This document shows, in pieces, positions 46,761-56,188 of a stretch of DNA of 64,000 nt. A program made the translations under genes and the position numbers. The stretch is taken from NCBI RefSeq assembly GCF_004135365.1, contig NZ_CP035492.1, positions 2,168,501 to 2,232,500 on the forward strand, written 5' to 3'. Below the pieces are notes generated by a model that saw only the letters and a list, made by a program, of their open reading frames with translations, had not been told where the DNA came from and did not search any database. This stretch comes from Paenibacillus protaetiae. Its GTDB lineage: Bacteria; Bacillota; Bacilli; Paenibacillales; Paenibacillaceae. Numbering within the stretch: the stretch's first letter is position 1; each line of letters begins with the position of its first letter.

Positions 46761-48815
46761 ATGAAACATTATTATAGAACGCCGATTGGCGTGCGCAAGG
46801 AACCGCTGCTGGCGGCTCCCAGGGCTTCAGCCCAAACAAGCGTGGAGCTTGTGAGCAGCCGTGAGCGGGACGCCGATTTTTTCCGTGCTTTGGAAGCCGG
46901 CGGCATGAAACTGAATAAAAGCCAGATCGAAGCGGTACGCCACTTGGACGGGCCGCTTCTTACGCTCGCTGGCGCAGGCTCCGGCAAAACATCCGTCCTT
47001 GCAAGCCGGACCGCCTACTTGCTCGCCCATGCCAAGGTTGATCCGGAGCGGCTGCTGCTTGTCACTTTCTCGAAAAAAGCCGCCGACGAAATGCAGGCGA
47101 GAATCGGCCGCATGCCGATGATCGGCCCTTCCGCGGCCAAACGGATCGAAGCCCGTACGTTCCATTCGTTTTGCCTGCTGCTCCTTCGCCGGAGCGGCTT
47201 TAAACAGGCTATTCTGGGCGACGATGCCCGTAAGCTGTTTATATTTAAGCGGCTGCTCCGCGAGCGGGGGCTGGAAGAGAAATTCCAGCCGGAAACCTTA
47301 ATTGCGCTGCTTTCGTCTTATAAAATGCAATTGGCGGATCTTGAAGCTTTGCCGGATAAATCCAGCGATGACTACAACGTCAAGGCGATATTGCTGAAAT
47401 ACGAGGAATGGAAATCGGAGCAGCAGCTGATGGATTACGATGACATGCTGCTGGAAGCATACCGGCTGTTACAGCGCGAGGACAAACTGCTGCAATCGCT
47501 GCAAAACCGGTACCGCTATATTATGGTGGACGAATTTCAGGATACTAACCGGGTGCAATACGAGCTCATTACGATGCTGGCAGAGCGCCACCGCAACTTC
47601 ATGGCTGTAGGCGACGACGACCAGACGATCTATTCGTTTAACGGTGCAAGAGGCGAATATATATTAAATTTCGAGCACCGCTACCCGGAAGCCAAACAGG
47701 TCGTGCTGGATGTCAATTACCGCTCGGGCGGCGGCATTATTGCGCTTGGCAACGCTGTGATCAAGCTGAACCGGAAGCGGAGGGAAAAGACGCTGCTGGC
47801 AGCCAAGACAGCCGGGCCGCTGCCGCTGTTTGCCCGGCCTAAGTCTGCTGATGATGAAGCGGAGCTGATCGTGAATGAAATCGTCAGGCTGCAGCAGGAA
47901 GGCAAACGCGCATACGGCGATTTCGCCGTATTGTACCGCTGTGCCAGCGGGAGCCGCGCGCTGTTCGATCAGCTGGTCATCCGGCAGGTGCCGTTTATCG
48001 ACTATGGCAGCCGCGATTCGTTTTACGAATACGGCGTTATTAAACCGCTGATCGCCCACTTGCGGCTGTCAGTGAACCGCCGCGATTTTGACGCCATGGC
48101 CGAGATGGCTCCGACGCTGTATGTCAACCGCGACCAGGCGATGGCTTTTATCCGGGAGCAGGAGAAACTTAAAGCCAAAAAATATCCGCTTATTCATCTG
48201 ACGCGTTATCCGCTTTTGAAATCGTTCCATCAGGACAAAATCAAAGAACGGATCAAGCTGATCCGCTCTTTGGAAACGATGAAGCCTAAGGAAGCGGTAC
48301 GCCTGCTGCGGAGCGGTTTCTACGATCAGTATTTGGATATGGGCAAATCGATAGCGCAGCAGACCGAGCATAAAGAAACATTAAAAGAAATGCTTGATGA
48401 GCTGGAAGCGGCGGCGGCCCGCTTCGAACGGGTGGACGCTTTTCTTGCCTTTATCGACGAAATCGGCGAGCGGCATGAGCAGATGAAAACCCGCTTGAAG
48501 CAAGGCGGCTCACATCATGCCGTATCGCTCATGACCATTCATAAAGCGAAAGGGCTGGAATTTCCGGTAGTATTTCTAGCCGGTGCATCAGAAGGCATTT
48601 TACCGCACAGCTCGGCATTATCCGCCGCCAAAAACCGTGACCGCGCCGTCCACCAGGAGGCGAATGACGCGGTTGAAGAAGAGCGGCGCCTTGCCTATGT
48701 CGCCGTCACCCGTGCCATGGAGGAGCTGTACATCAGCTCGCCCGCCTATTACCGCGGCAAAACGGCGGAGGTCTCTTCCTTTTTCACAGCTGCTTTTACA
48801 GGAAACAATAGGTAA
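46761..48815 (+). CDS. UvrD/Rep-family DNA helicase
   Basis: A 684-residue superfamily 1 helicase with 3'-5' polarity expected. The motifs are in order: Q-motif LNKSQIEAV, Walker A GAGSGKTS, Ia TFSKKAADEM, II VDEFQDTN, III GDDDQTIYSFNGA, IV VNYRSGG, V MTIHKAKGLEFPVVFLAG and VI AYVAVTRAMEELY. It is shorter than PcrA and closest in build to the Bacillus YjcD type, used in repair or replication restart. The N-terminal 45 residues are unlike other family members. No nuclease domain is present. Confidence 0.92.
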   Translation: MKHYYRTPIGVRKEPLLAAPRASAQTSVELVSSRERDADFFRALEAGGMKLNKSQIEAVRHLDGPLLTLAGAGSGKTSVLASRTAYLLAHAKVDPERLLLVTFSKKAADEMQARIGRMPMIGPSAAKRIEARTFHSFCLLLLRRSGFKQAILGDDARKLFIFKRLLRERGLEEKFQPETLIALLSSYKMQLADLEALPDKSSDDYNVKAILLKYEEWKSEQQLMDYDDMLLEAYRLLQREDKLLQSLQNRYRYIMVDEFQDTNRVQYELITMLAERHRNFMAVGDDDQTIYSFNGARGEYILNFEHRYPEAKQVVLDVNYRSGGGIIALGNAVIKLNRKRREKTLLAAKTAGPLPLFARPKSADDEAELIVNEIVRLQQEGKRAYGDFAVLYRCASGSRALFDQLVIRQVPFIDYGSRDSFYEYGVIKPLIAHLRLSVNRRDFDAMAEMAPTLYVNRDQAMAFIREQEKLKAKKYPLIHLTRYPLLKSFHQDKIKERIKLIRSLETMKPKEAVRLLRSGFYDQYLDMGKSIAQQTEHKETLKEMLDELEAAAARFERVDAFLAFIDEIGERHEQMKTRLKQGGSHHAVSLMTIHKAKGLEFPVVFLAGASEGILPHSSALSAAKNRDRAVHQEANDAVEEERRLAYVAVTRAMEELYISSPAYYRGKTAEVSSFFTAAFTGNNR

Positions 48816-48911
48816 TTGCGATGCAAAATCTGTTACAATAGTCGTACGCCGATATTGATAAATATAGACAAGCCTCTTCGTATCATGATTCGATTAAAGG
48901 AGGAATATTAG

Positions 48912-49880
48912 TTGGTAACACGTCCATTTGGACCTACAAATATGCTGCTGTCTCCTCTTGGCCTTGGGACTTGGCAGTTTAGCAGCGGCAAAGGGCTGAT
49001 CGGCAAATATTGGTCGCCGCTGGAAGAAGAGCTTGTGCAGCAAATCATCAAGCTGAGCCTTGAAGGCGGCGTCAACTGGTTTGATACTGCCGAAGCTTAC
49101 GGAGGCGGCGAATCCGAGCGGGTGCTTGCAGCCGCTTTAAACAAGCTGGAGCCGCTAAGCGCCGGAGCCAGCATTGCAACCAAATGGTGGCCGCTCCTGC
49201 GCAGCGCATCCCATATACCGAAAACCATCGACATCCGCCTGCAAAAGCTGCAGGGGCGTCCAATCGACTTGTACCAGATCCATCAGCCGTTCTCCTTCTC
49301 GAAAGTATCCAGCGAGATGAAGCAGATGGCGAAGCTGGCGGAAGCAGGTAAAATAAGCCACATCGGCGTAAGCAATTTTTCCGCAAAGCAAATGTACGAG
49401 GCGGACCGCACGCTGCGCCAATTCGGGCTCCGGCTCGCTTCCAATCAGGTGAAATATAACCTGCTGGACCGGCGGATTGAACGGAACGGTGTGCTGCAGG
49501 CAGCCCGGGAACTTGGCTGCGCCATCATTGCCTACAGTCCGCTTGAACAAGGGCTGCTGACCGGCAAGTTTCATAAAAACGCCGAGCTGCTGTCCGAGCT
49601 GTCCCCGCTGCGGAAACGGGCAGGCGGCATCAAGCCGTCTGTGCTGAAAAGAACGCAGCCGCTCATCGACCAGCTGGAACAGCTGGCTGATTTGTATGAT
49701 GTATCGCCAACGCAAATCGCGCTGAACTGGCTTATCCATTCGCAAGGCGATACGGTGTTTGCTATCCCTGGCGCCTCCAAGCCCCATCATGCCCGCGAAA
49801 TCGCCGAGGCGATGAACTTCCGGCTGACCGAAGACGAGCTGCTGGAGTTAAGCGATATTTCCGCACTGCTGGCCAAATAA
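48912..49880 (+). CDS. Aldo/keto reductase
   Basis: A 322-residue NADPH-dependent reductase with a TIM-barrel fold. The catalytic tetrad is Asp58, Tyr63 (FDTAEAYGGGES), Lys91 (ATKWW) and His124 (YQIHQP). The substrate is unknown. The start is TTG at 48912 with AAAGGAGG upstream. A terminator-like stem follows at 49916-49957. Confidence 0.92.
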   Translation: MVTRPFGPTNMLLSPLGLGTWQFSSGKGLIGKYWSPLEEELVQQIIKLSLEGGVNWFDTAEAYGGGESERVLAAALNKLEPLSAGASIATKWWPLLRSASHIPKTIDIRLQKLQGRPIDLYQIHQPFSFSKVSSEMKQMAKLAEAGKISHIGVSNFSAKQMYEADRTLRQFGLRLASNQVKYNLLDRRIERNGVLQAARELGCAIIAYSPLEQGLLTGKFHKNAELLSELSPLRKRAGGIKPSVLKRTQPLIDQLEQLADLYDVSPTQIALNWLIHSQGDTVFAIPGASKPHHAREIAEAMNFRLTEDELLELSDISALLAK

Positions 49881-49915
49881 GAAATCCGTATCCTATCGTT
49901 GATTATGAGTAACGC

Positions 49916-49957
49916 AAAGAAGCTTCTAAACGCCTTGTGCGGTTTAGAAGCTTCTTT
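49916..49957. terminator. Terminator after the aldo/keto reductase gene
   Basis: AAAGAAGCTTCTAAAC pairs perfectly (16 bp) with GTTTAGAAGCTTCTTT around a 10-base loop, followed by ATTAAATTT. It can act for both converging genes. Confidence 0.8.
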
Positions 49958-49989
49958 ATTAAATTTCCCGTTCCGTATTGCTTTTGTCC

Positions 49990-50541
49990 TTATGACGTCA
50001 AGCCGTCCGATTCCTTCACTTCAAAATAAGCTTGATCACCTTTCAGATGGAAGTCTAATCCAAGGCTGTCTATCCGGATGTAAGCCTGATCCTGATAACC
50101 AAACAACTCCACTCCCGCATGGTAAGCAAAAGCGCATTCCTTCGTAAATGGCTTCATTCCCGGAAAAGAAAAGGTGTATTCCCGCCCGTCCTGCTTTACA
50201 TATTGGACAAACGGGCGCACCCGAATGTAGTTTTCATTATTCAGCCGGACGATAGAATATTCGCCGGCGCCGAAACCGCGGGCGGACTGCAGCGTCAAGC
50301 TATTCGAATAAAGGCTGAATTTGGGCGCCCGGGAAATCAGCATCTGCACCTGGTTCATCTTCAGCGGCATGCCGGACTGGTGCACATACAGCCATTGCGC
50401 TGATTCCGCTATCGAACCAAGGGATACGAGAACAAATCCGGCGAGGCTTAGCAGCAAGTAAGTCAAATTCCCCGAAAAACTTAATAAAACGCCTAATGCG
50501 ATACAAGCATAACCCACGTAACGCTGCACAACAAAAAACAT
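49990..50541 (-). CDS. Uncharacterised membrane protein
   Basis: A 183-residue protein with two N-terminal transmembrane segments (about 7-24 and 28-47) and a beta-rich soluble domain of about 130 residues that could lie in the cytoplasm, since both ends of the hairpin face the same side. I recognise no motifs. The ribosome site before ATG 50541 is weak (GGGGTTG). It converges with the aldo/keto reductase gene. Confidence 0.65.
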   Translation of the reverse strand: MFFVVQRYVGYACIALGVLLSFSGNLTYLLLSLAGFVLVSLGSIAESAQWLYVHQSGMPLKMNQVQMLISRAPKFSLYSNSLTLQSARGFGAGEYSIVRLNNENYIRVRPFVQYVKQDGREYTFSFPGMKPFTKECAFAYHAGVELFGYQDQAYIRIDSLGLDFHLKGDQAYFEVKESDGLTS

Positions 50542-50651
50542 AATGACAACCCCTATCCAAGTAAAATATTGGGTATTCGTTAATTATATCCCATCCGGAT
50601 AGATGTGCCTATTGTTTTCTGAAGCGGCTGCGCGCAGCCGGCTTGGCCATC

Positions 50652-50695
50652 AAATAAAGCGTTCCGCCGCGAAATGCGAAGGAACGCCTTATTTT
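50652..50695 (-). terminator. Terminator after the S41 protease gene
   Basis: AAATAAAGCGTTCC pairs with GGAACGCCTTATTTT with one mismatch; on the minus strand it is followed by TTTATTTG. It lies about 85 bases beyond the stop. Confidence 0.65.
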
Positions 50696-50779
50696 AAACT
50701 TATAGCCGGGCTGCAGCTTGGATCCGGCAGCGCAGCCCAGCCATACCCGCATACGTTGCGGATCTGCTGTATACGACCG

Positions 50780-52195
50780 CTACTTCTCCAGCTCTTTTAG
50801 GCCTTGCTGCAGCTGGGTGTCTTCCTGTTTAAGCTTCTGCTGCATCGTATCCATTAACGTATGAGCAGTGGCGCTGTCATAGACGCCGGTTCGGTCAAGG
50901 CCTTCCGCCGCCTGGAACGCACGAAGCGCATCCGCCGTCTGTCCGCTGAAATAACCGGCATCGCCAACCGGCGAATAACCTAGCAAGCTGAGCAGCGTCT
51001 GGATGGTTTTCACATCATCGCCGTACGCCCCCTGCTTCAAGTCCGTACCCGAAATATACGGCAAATAAGCGTAATCCGGCAGCTTCACCGTTTCATCCGG
51101 CTCAATGCCCTTTTTATGAATCCATTCGCCGTTAGGCGATTTCCACTGTGCTTCCGTCAAACTGAGCACCGATCCGTCCTTGAATTGGCGGAATTGCTGC
51201 ACGATGCCTTTGCCAAATGTCTTCTCGCCGATCACTTTTGCTCCGGCAGATTCCTTTAGCGCCGCCGTCAGCACTTCGCTGGCGCTGGCCGACTGTCCGT
51301 TCACAAGCACTACAATCGGAACCGTCCACGGCTGTTTTTGATTCGACTTGTACGTATAAACCTTCTTCTCGTCCTTGTAGACAACTTGAACAATTTCTTT
51401 GCCCTTCGGCACCAGCTTGTTCGCAATATCAATTGTCGGAGTAAGCAAGCCGCCCGGATTCGAGCGCAGATCCAGCAGCAGACCTTTCAGCGGCTGGTCC
51501 TTTTGCAGCTCATCAATAGCTTGATTAAATTCATCAGCGGTTTTATCGGCAAATTTGGAAATCGTCACATGCCCGATGCCGCCCGGCAGCATCTCGGAGG
51601 TGACCGTCACAACAGGAATCGTATCCCGGGTAAGCTCGATTTCGACCGGCTTCTCCGCCTTCGGCCGTTGAAGCGTCAGCTTCACCTTAGTCCCTTTTTC
51701 GCCGCGCAGCATGTCGGTCAGCTGCTGCAGCGTTTTGCCTTCCACCGGGGTGTTGTCTACGGCGGTGATGACATCGTACGGCAGCACGCCGCCCTTCTCC
51801 GCCGGTGTATCTTTCACTACCTTTTGAATAACAAACTTCGTTCCTTCTTGACTTACCTCGGCGCCAACGCCGCTAAAATCCGGCTTATAACCTTGCGTAT
51901 AAGCTTCTCCAAGCTCTCCGGACATATATTTGGAATAAGGATCGCCCAGCGAAGCCAGCATCCCTTCGGAAGCGCCGTTAATTAAATCTTCCGCTTTAGC
52001 CCCGTCCAAATAATCGTTCATCACCTGATGATAGGAAGCCGTGAAATTTTGAAAAGCGGGCTCCTTCAGCATGGGATACTTATACGTCATTAACAGCCAG
52101 CACAAAATAAACCCGATGATCACGCAAACAGCCGCACCGATAACGGCAAGCGCGGTCCGGTTTTGCCTGGCTTTTTCTTTTATCATACCGTTCAT
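50780..52195 (-). CDS. C-terminal processing peptidase (S41, CtpA-type)
   Basis: A 471-residue membrane-anchored serine protease. A signal-anchor helix lies at about 15-36, then a PDZ domain (about 90-175, GVGAEVSQEGTKFVIQKV; GVLPYDVITAVDNTPV), then the S41 catalytic domain with Ser in NGQSASASEV and Lys in GEKTFGKGIVQ, then a peptidoglycan-binding type 1 domain (GAYGDDVKTIQTLLSLLGY). The build matches Bacillus CtpA/CtpB, which act in the wall zone and, for CtpB, in sporulation signalling. ATG 52195 has GGGAG eight bases upstream; the start at 52225 lacks a site. Confidence 0.92.
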   Translation of the reverse strand: MNGMIKEKARQNRTALAVIGAAVCVIIGFILCWLLMTYKYPMLKEPAFQNFTASYHQVMNDYLDGAKAEDLINGASEGMLASLGDPYSKYMSGELGEAYTQGYKPDFSGVGAEVSQEGTKFVIQKVVKDTPAEKGGVLPYDVITAVDNTPVEGKTLQQLTDMLRGEKGTKVKLTLQRPKAEKPVEIELTRDTIPVVTVTSEMLPGGIGHVTISKFADKTADEFNQAIDELQKDQPLKGLLLDLRSNPGGLLTPTIDIANKLVPKGKEIVQVVYKDEKKVYTYKSNQKQPWTVPIVVLVNGQSASASEVLTAALKESAGAKVIGEKTFGKGIVQQFRQFKDGSVLSLTEAQWKSPNGEWIHKKGIEPDETVKLPDYAYLPYISGTDLKQGAYGDDVKTIQTLLSLLGYSPVGDAGYFSGQTADALRAFQAAEGLDRTGVYDSATAHTLMDTMQQKLKQEDTQLQQGLKELEK

Positions 52196-52444
52196 GGTTT
52201 CATCTCCCATATGTAATAAATGCAATAAATGACGAGCCCTATGCGTTATTATAGCTCAAATGCGTGTTCAGCCGCTAATTTTGGGAAGATGCCTGTATGC
52301 AGCCCGCGCTCCGCTCTCCACGCTGCGAATGGCGCTTCCTAACAGCGCACGATATATGCCAATGATTTCCTCCTTCAGCTTGAACGGGCTTATGAATTCC
52401 GCTACAATTGGCCTAGCTGAACGATGAGGGAGAGGACAACAAGC

Positions 52445-53245
52445 ATGTACAAACTGATCGCCATTGATGTAGATGATACGCTGCTTCGCGATGACTTATC
52501 CGTATCTGAGCAGCAAAAGCAGGCGCTCGCGGGTGCCATTCAACGAGGCGTCACCGTTACGCTTGCAACCGGGCGCATGTTTGCATCCGCACAAAAAATT
52601 GCGCGGCAAATCGAACTGAACGTCCCGATCATTACGTACCAGGGAGCGCTTGTGAAAACGCTGCTCGACGGCAAAGTGCTTTATGAACGTTACGTGCCGC
52701 AGGATGCGGCGAAGGAGCTGTTTGCATTTACCGAGCAGCGCGGGCTTCATTTGCAACTGTATACGGATGATATTTTGTATGCCAAAGAACACAATGACAA
52801 AATCAAAAAATATTCCACATTAACGAATATCCCTTATGTGGTAGAACCGGATTACAATAAGCTGATCGAGCTGCCGACACCTAAAATGCTCATAATCGAT
52901 GAGCCTTCCTATTTGGATGAGCTTGCGGTAGAGCTGAAGGCACTGATCGGCGACCGGACGCATATTACGAAATCCAAGCCGCACTATCTCGAGATTATGC
53001 ACAAGGAAGGCACTAAAGGGCATGCCCTTCGTTTTCTGGCGGCGCATATCGGCTGTACCTTGGAGGAAACTATCGCAATCGGCGACGCCTGGAACGACCA
53101 TGAAATGATTGAAGCGGCAGGGCTTGGCGTCGCCATGGGCAATGCCATTCCCGCGCTGAAAGAAATCGCGGATTATGTGACCTTAACCAACAACGAAGAC
53201 GGCGTCCGCCATGTCATTGAAAAGTTTGTGCTTAACCAGAAATAA
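52445..53245 (+). CDS. Cof-type HAD-family phosphatase
   Basis: A 266-residue HAD hydrolase of the Cof/YidA type. The nucleophile motif is IDVDDTLL (Asp8, acid/base Asp10), motif III is KGHALRFLAAH, and motif IV is IGDAWNDHEMIEAAG. Such enzymes dephosphorylate sugar phosphates or flavin/PLP compounds; the exact substrate is unknown. The ATG at 52445 was chosen with GAGAGG upstream. Confidence 0.9.
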   Translation: MYKLIAIDVDDTLLRDDLSVSEQQKQALAGAIQRGVTVTLATGRMFASAQKIARQIELNVPIITYQGALVKTLLDGKVLYERYVPQDAAKELFAFTEQRGLHLQLYTDDILYAKEHNDKIKKYSTLTNIPYVVEPDYNKLIELPTPKMLIIDEPSYLDELAVELKALIGDRTHITKSKPHYLEIMHKEGTKGHALRFLAAHIGCTLEETIAIGDAWNDHEMIEAAGLGVAMGNAIPALKEIADYVTLTNNEDGVRHVIEKFVLNQK

Positions 53246-53307
53246 CACCTACAGGAACCGGGAGCCGCGTTAACCAATTTATGAAGGCGGTTCGGTTTCC
53301 GTCCAAA

Positions 53308-53336
53308 ATGTTGTATAATACATATATGTACAACAT
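53308..53336. promoter_or_regulatory. Palindrome over the usp promoter
   Basis: ATGTTGTA (53308-53315) and TACAACAT (53329-53336) form a perfect 8-bp inverted repeat with 13 bases between. A TATAAT at 53314-53319 overlaps the left arm, so a bound protein would block the -10. The -35 (TTCGGT) is weak. Confidence 0.55.
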
Positions 53337-53359
53337 TCCATGTACAGGAGGACGACCTG

Positions 53360-53782
53360 ATGAACAAATTTTTGCTGGCAACAGACGGCTCTGACGATTC
53401 CAAAAAAGCGGTGGTATCCGCTCGCAAGATGCTGGAAGCGTTCCCGAAAGCTACACTGACTGCCGTTTATGTAACCGATAACTTAACTACGCTGCCTCCC
53501 GGCATGATTATTCCGCAAGAAATGGACGAAGCTGAAAAAAACTATGTCTCCGAACTGGAGAAAAAGCTGTTTGCTGAATTAAAAGGTTTGGAAGACCGCG
53601 TTACCTTCCTGAACGCGAAAGGCAATCCTGTGCAAACGATATGCCGCATCGCGGATAAGGAAAAAGCCGACCTGATCATTATCGGTTCCCATGGCCGCGG
53701 CGCCATTAACCGTCTGCTTATTGGCAGCGTAAGCCATGGCGTGCTGCATCATACGGCTATTCCTGTCCTGGTTGCCCGTTAA
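53360..53782 (+). CDS. Universal stress protein, UspA family
   Basis: A 140-residue cytoplasmic protein with a single Usp domain. The ATP-binding motif GSHGRGAINRLLIGSVS is complete, so this belongs to the nucleotide-binding class. AGGAGG precedes the ATG. Its promoter carries an inverted repeat that may be an operator. Confidence 0.93.
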   Translation: MNKFLLATDGSDDSKKAVVSARKMLEAFPKATLTAVYVTDNLTTLPPGMIIPQEMDEAEKNYVSELEKKLFAELKGLEDRVTFLNAKGNPVQTICRIADKEKADLIIIGSHGRGAINRLLIGSVSHGVLHHTAIPVLVAR

Positions 53783-53817
53783 TATTCGTTAAGAGCGTAA
53801 TCAGTATGCAGTGAAAT

Positions 53818-53892
53818 AAAAAAAGCTGTTCCGGCATTGAATGGCCGTGCAGAGCATAAAGCTCTCGCCATTCGAGCTGGAACAGCTTTTTT
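53818..53892. terminator. Bidirectional terminator between usp and sbp
   Basis: AAAAAAGCTGTTCC pairs with GGAACAGCTTTTTT; the loop holds a second stem, GAGC/GCTC with ATGGC/GCCAT. A- and T-runs flank both sides. Confidence 0.85.
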
Positions 53893-53968
53893 CCTTCACC
53901 GTTTTCAGTCAAAGCTTCAGCCAAAGCCTATGCTCTCCGCATCGCCGGCGGACTGTGTGTGACAGCCT

Positions 53969-55042
53969 TCAAATGCCGGCCAGCACCTGGTACCAAACGC
54001 CTTTTTTGCTATAGAGCAAATCTCTGACAGCCGGCCAGCCACCAAGATACGAAATATCGTACAGATCGGCCGGATCTTTGAACTTGCCGGCGGTTTCCTT
54101 CGCCACCTGTTCGTTGACCGGGCGGAAGCCGTAGTCGGCCAGCACGCGCTGCGCTTCTTCGCTTTGCAAGTAGGCGAGAAACGCTTCAGCCACTTTGCGT
54201 GTGCCATGCTTGTCGACATTGGCGTCAATGACAGCAGCCGGATTTTCGATCAGCATCGAGGAGCTTGGCACAACAATGTCGTAACTCACGCCTTGCTTAA
54301 TCCGGGCAAGCAGCTCATTCTCGTAAGTGACGATAACGTCTCCCACGCCGTATTCGAAGGCCGCCATCGAAGCTCTTCCGCTTTTGTCCATCGACTCGAC
54401 GTTGGCGTTAACGGATTTCAGGAATGCTTTCGCATACGCCGTGTCTTTACGGCCGGTTTCCGCTTCGGACTGCTTCAGTCCCGCGCCGTATATCGCATTA
54501 ATGTCCCATTGCGCGCCGCCTGAGGTTTGCGGGTTCGGATACAGCACTTTGACGCCTTTGCGCGCCAGGTCGTTCCAGTCGCGGATATGAAGCGGATTGC
54601 CGGGACGGGTACCTAATACAACAATGGAGCGGGTAATCATCCCGTTATAAGGCCCTACTTTCCAGTCATGCGTAATTAAACCGGCATCGCTTATTTTATC
54701 CAAATCGCCTTCCATCGCCAGCATCGTAACATCCGCTTCAAAACCGCCTACAATCGCTCTGGCCTGAGTAGTTGACGCATCATAGGACTGCTGAAACTCC
54801 ACCTTCTGTCCGGTCTCCTGCAGCCATTTGCGCTGAAAAGCCGGCAACAATACGCCAAATGCATCCTTCATAACCGAATACGCTCCGATTACAAGCTTCA
54901 CATCGCCGCTTTGCGCGGTAGATCCGGTTCCGGCGCTCCCGTTCTGCTGCTTGTCCCCGGAACAGCCTGCTGCTGCAAACAGCAGAACCGCGGAAAGCAG
55001 GAGGACCGCTGTTCTCCGGCTTGTAAACCGATTCAATTTCAA
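53969..55042 (-). CDS. Sulfate ABC transporter, substrate-binding lipoprotein
   Basis: A 357-residue Sbp/CysP-type lipoprotein. The signal peptide ends in a lipobox AAAGC with Cys27. Mature motifs for sulfate binding include YDASTTQARAIVGGFEADV and NPQTSGGAQWDI. The start is TTG at 55042 with GGAGGTG seven bases upstream. It is last in the cysT-cysW-cysA-sbp operon, an order with the binding protein at the end. Thiosulfate could also be carried. Confidence 0.9.
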   Translation of the reverse strand: MKLNRFTSRRTAVLLLSAVLLFAAAGCSGDKQQNGSAGTGSTAQSGDVKLVIGAYSVMKDAFGVLLPAFQRKWLQETGQKVEFQQSYDASTTQARAIVGGFEADVTMLAMEGDLDKISDAGLITHDWKVGPYNGMITRSIVVLGTRPGNPLHIRDWNDLARKGVKVLYPNPQTSGGAQWDINAIYGAGLKQSEAETGRKDTAYAKAFLKSVNANVESMDKSGRASMAAFEYGVGDVIVTYENELLARIKQGVSYDIVVPSSSMLIENPAAVIDANVDKHGTRKVAEAFLAYLQSEEAQRVLADYGFRPVNEQVAKETAGKFKDPADLYDISYLGGWPAVRDLLYSKKGVWYQVLAGI

Positions 55043-55125
55043 CTATGTGCACCTCCGGATATACGCCCGTTGGCAAGCAGACTCGGCCTGCTTGCCAACG
55101 GGCGCCATAAACAGCACTGCAGCTG

Positions 55126-56186
55126 TTAAATATAAATAGGCATCGGATCTTCTTTCAGCCGATTTTCTTCCACCCAGCTTTTATGATCATTAAACAGATA
55201 AGCGCGATGCAGCAAAATGCTGACCGGTTCGTTCGGATGCAGCACTTCGCTTTCCAGCGAACGATATGTCATCAGCTTGACACCGTTTGCCTCCAGTTCC
55301 ACCAGCCACTCGCTGCCGCGGAAGTGGACATGCTTCACAATGCCGTCCATGGCTGCGGAAGCCAGCCGGATTTCGCCCGGTTTGCCGACCTCGATATATT
55401 CCGGGCGGACAAGTGCTTTAATGCCGTCGCCGGCCGTGTGCTCGAAACCTCTCAGCTTCGCAACGTCCTCCACGATGGCGGATTCGCCGATAAAGCTCGC
55501 CACAAAAGGCGTCTCCGGGTTTTTGTAAATATCCCACGGCGTCCCCTTTTGCTCCAACTGGCCTTTGCTGATAATCATAATTTCATCTGCTACTTCAATT
55601 GCTTCGTCCTGGTCATGTGTGACGAAGATCGACGTAATGCCAACCCGTTCAATCATTTCCTTAAGCCAGGTCCGCAGCTCGGTGCGGATTTTGGCGTCAA
55701 TCGCCGCAAACGGCTCGTCGAGCAGCAGCAGCTGCGGCTCCGGCGCAAGCGCCCTGGCGAAAGCGACACGCTGCCGCTGGCCGCCGGACAGCTGATGGGC
55801 ATAACGGTGCTCGAAACCTTTGAGGCCCGTTAATTCCACAAGCGACATGACCCGCTCGCGGATTTGCTCTTTCGATTTCTTCTTCACCTTCAGCCCGAAA
55901 GCGATATTATCGTAAACGGTCATATGCTTGAACAACGCGTAGTTTTGAAACACAAACCCGATTCCCCGCTCCTGCGGGGCAAGTCGTTCACGCGCCGCCC
56001 GTGAAACAATATATCGCCGGATGTAGGCGTCTCCAGCCCTGCGAGCATACGCAGTATGGACGTTTTGCCGCCTCCGCTTGGGCCAAGCAGGCCAATCAGA
56101 TGGCCTTTTTCAATTTGAAAGCTGACGTCACGCACCGCGTGAAAGTCGCCGAAGCTTTTGTTCAAATTCCGGACCTCAATATGCAT
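55126..56186 (-). pseudogene. cysA: Sulfate ABC transporter ATPase, frameshifted
   Basis: CysA energises sulfate uptake. Walker A (GPSGGGKTS), signature (LSGGQRQRV), Walker B (LLLLDEPFAAID) and the H-loop (VTHDQDEA) are all present, but in two frames. The N-terminal frame (start 56186) goes wrong after RRVNDLP. Adding one C to the CCCC run (plus-strand GGGG at 55976-55979) gives PPQERGIGFVFQNYALFKHM and joins the second frame to 55126, about 353 residues, the normal CysA length with its C-terminal TOBE-like domain. A single-base sequencing error is the likely cause, since the rest of the operon is intact. Confidence 0.88.
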
Positions 56187-56188
56187 GG

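Noticed and set aside
55976-55979. Programmed frameshifting in cysA
   Set aside because: No slippery heptamer, stimulatory hairpin or internal Shine-Dalgarno at the site, and four other genes show the same kind of base loss; sequencing error is simpler.
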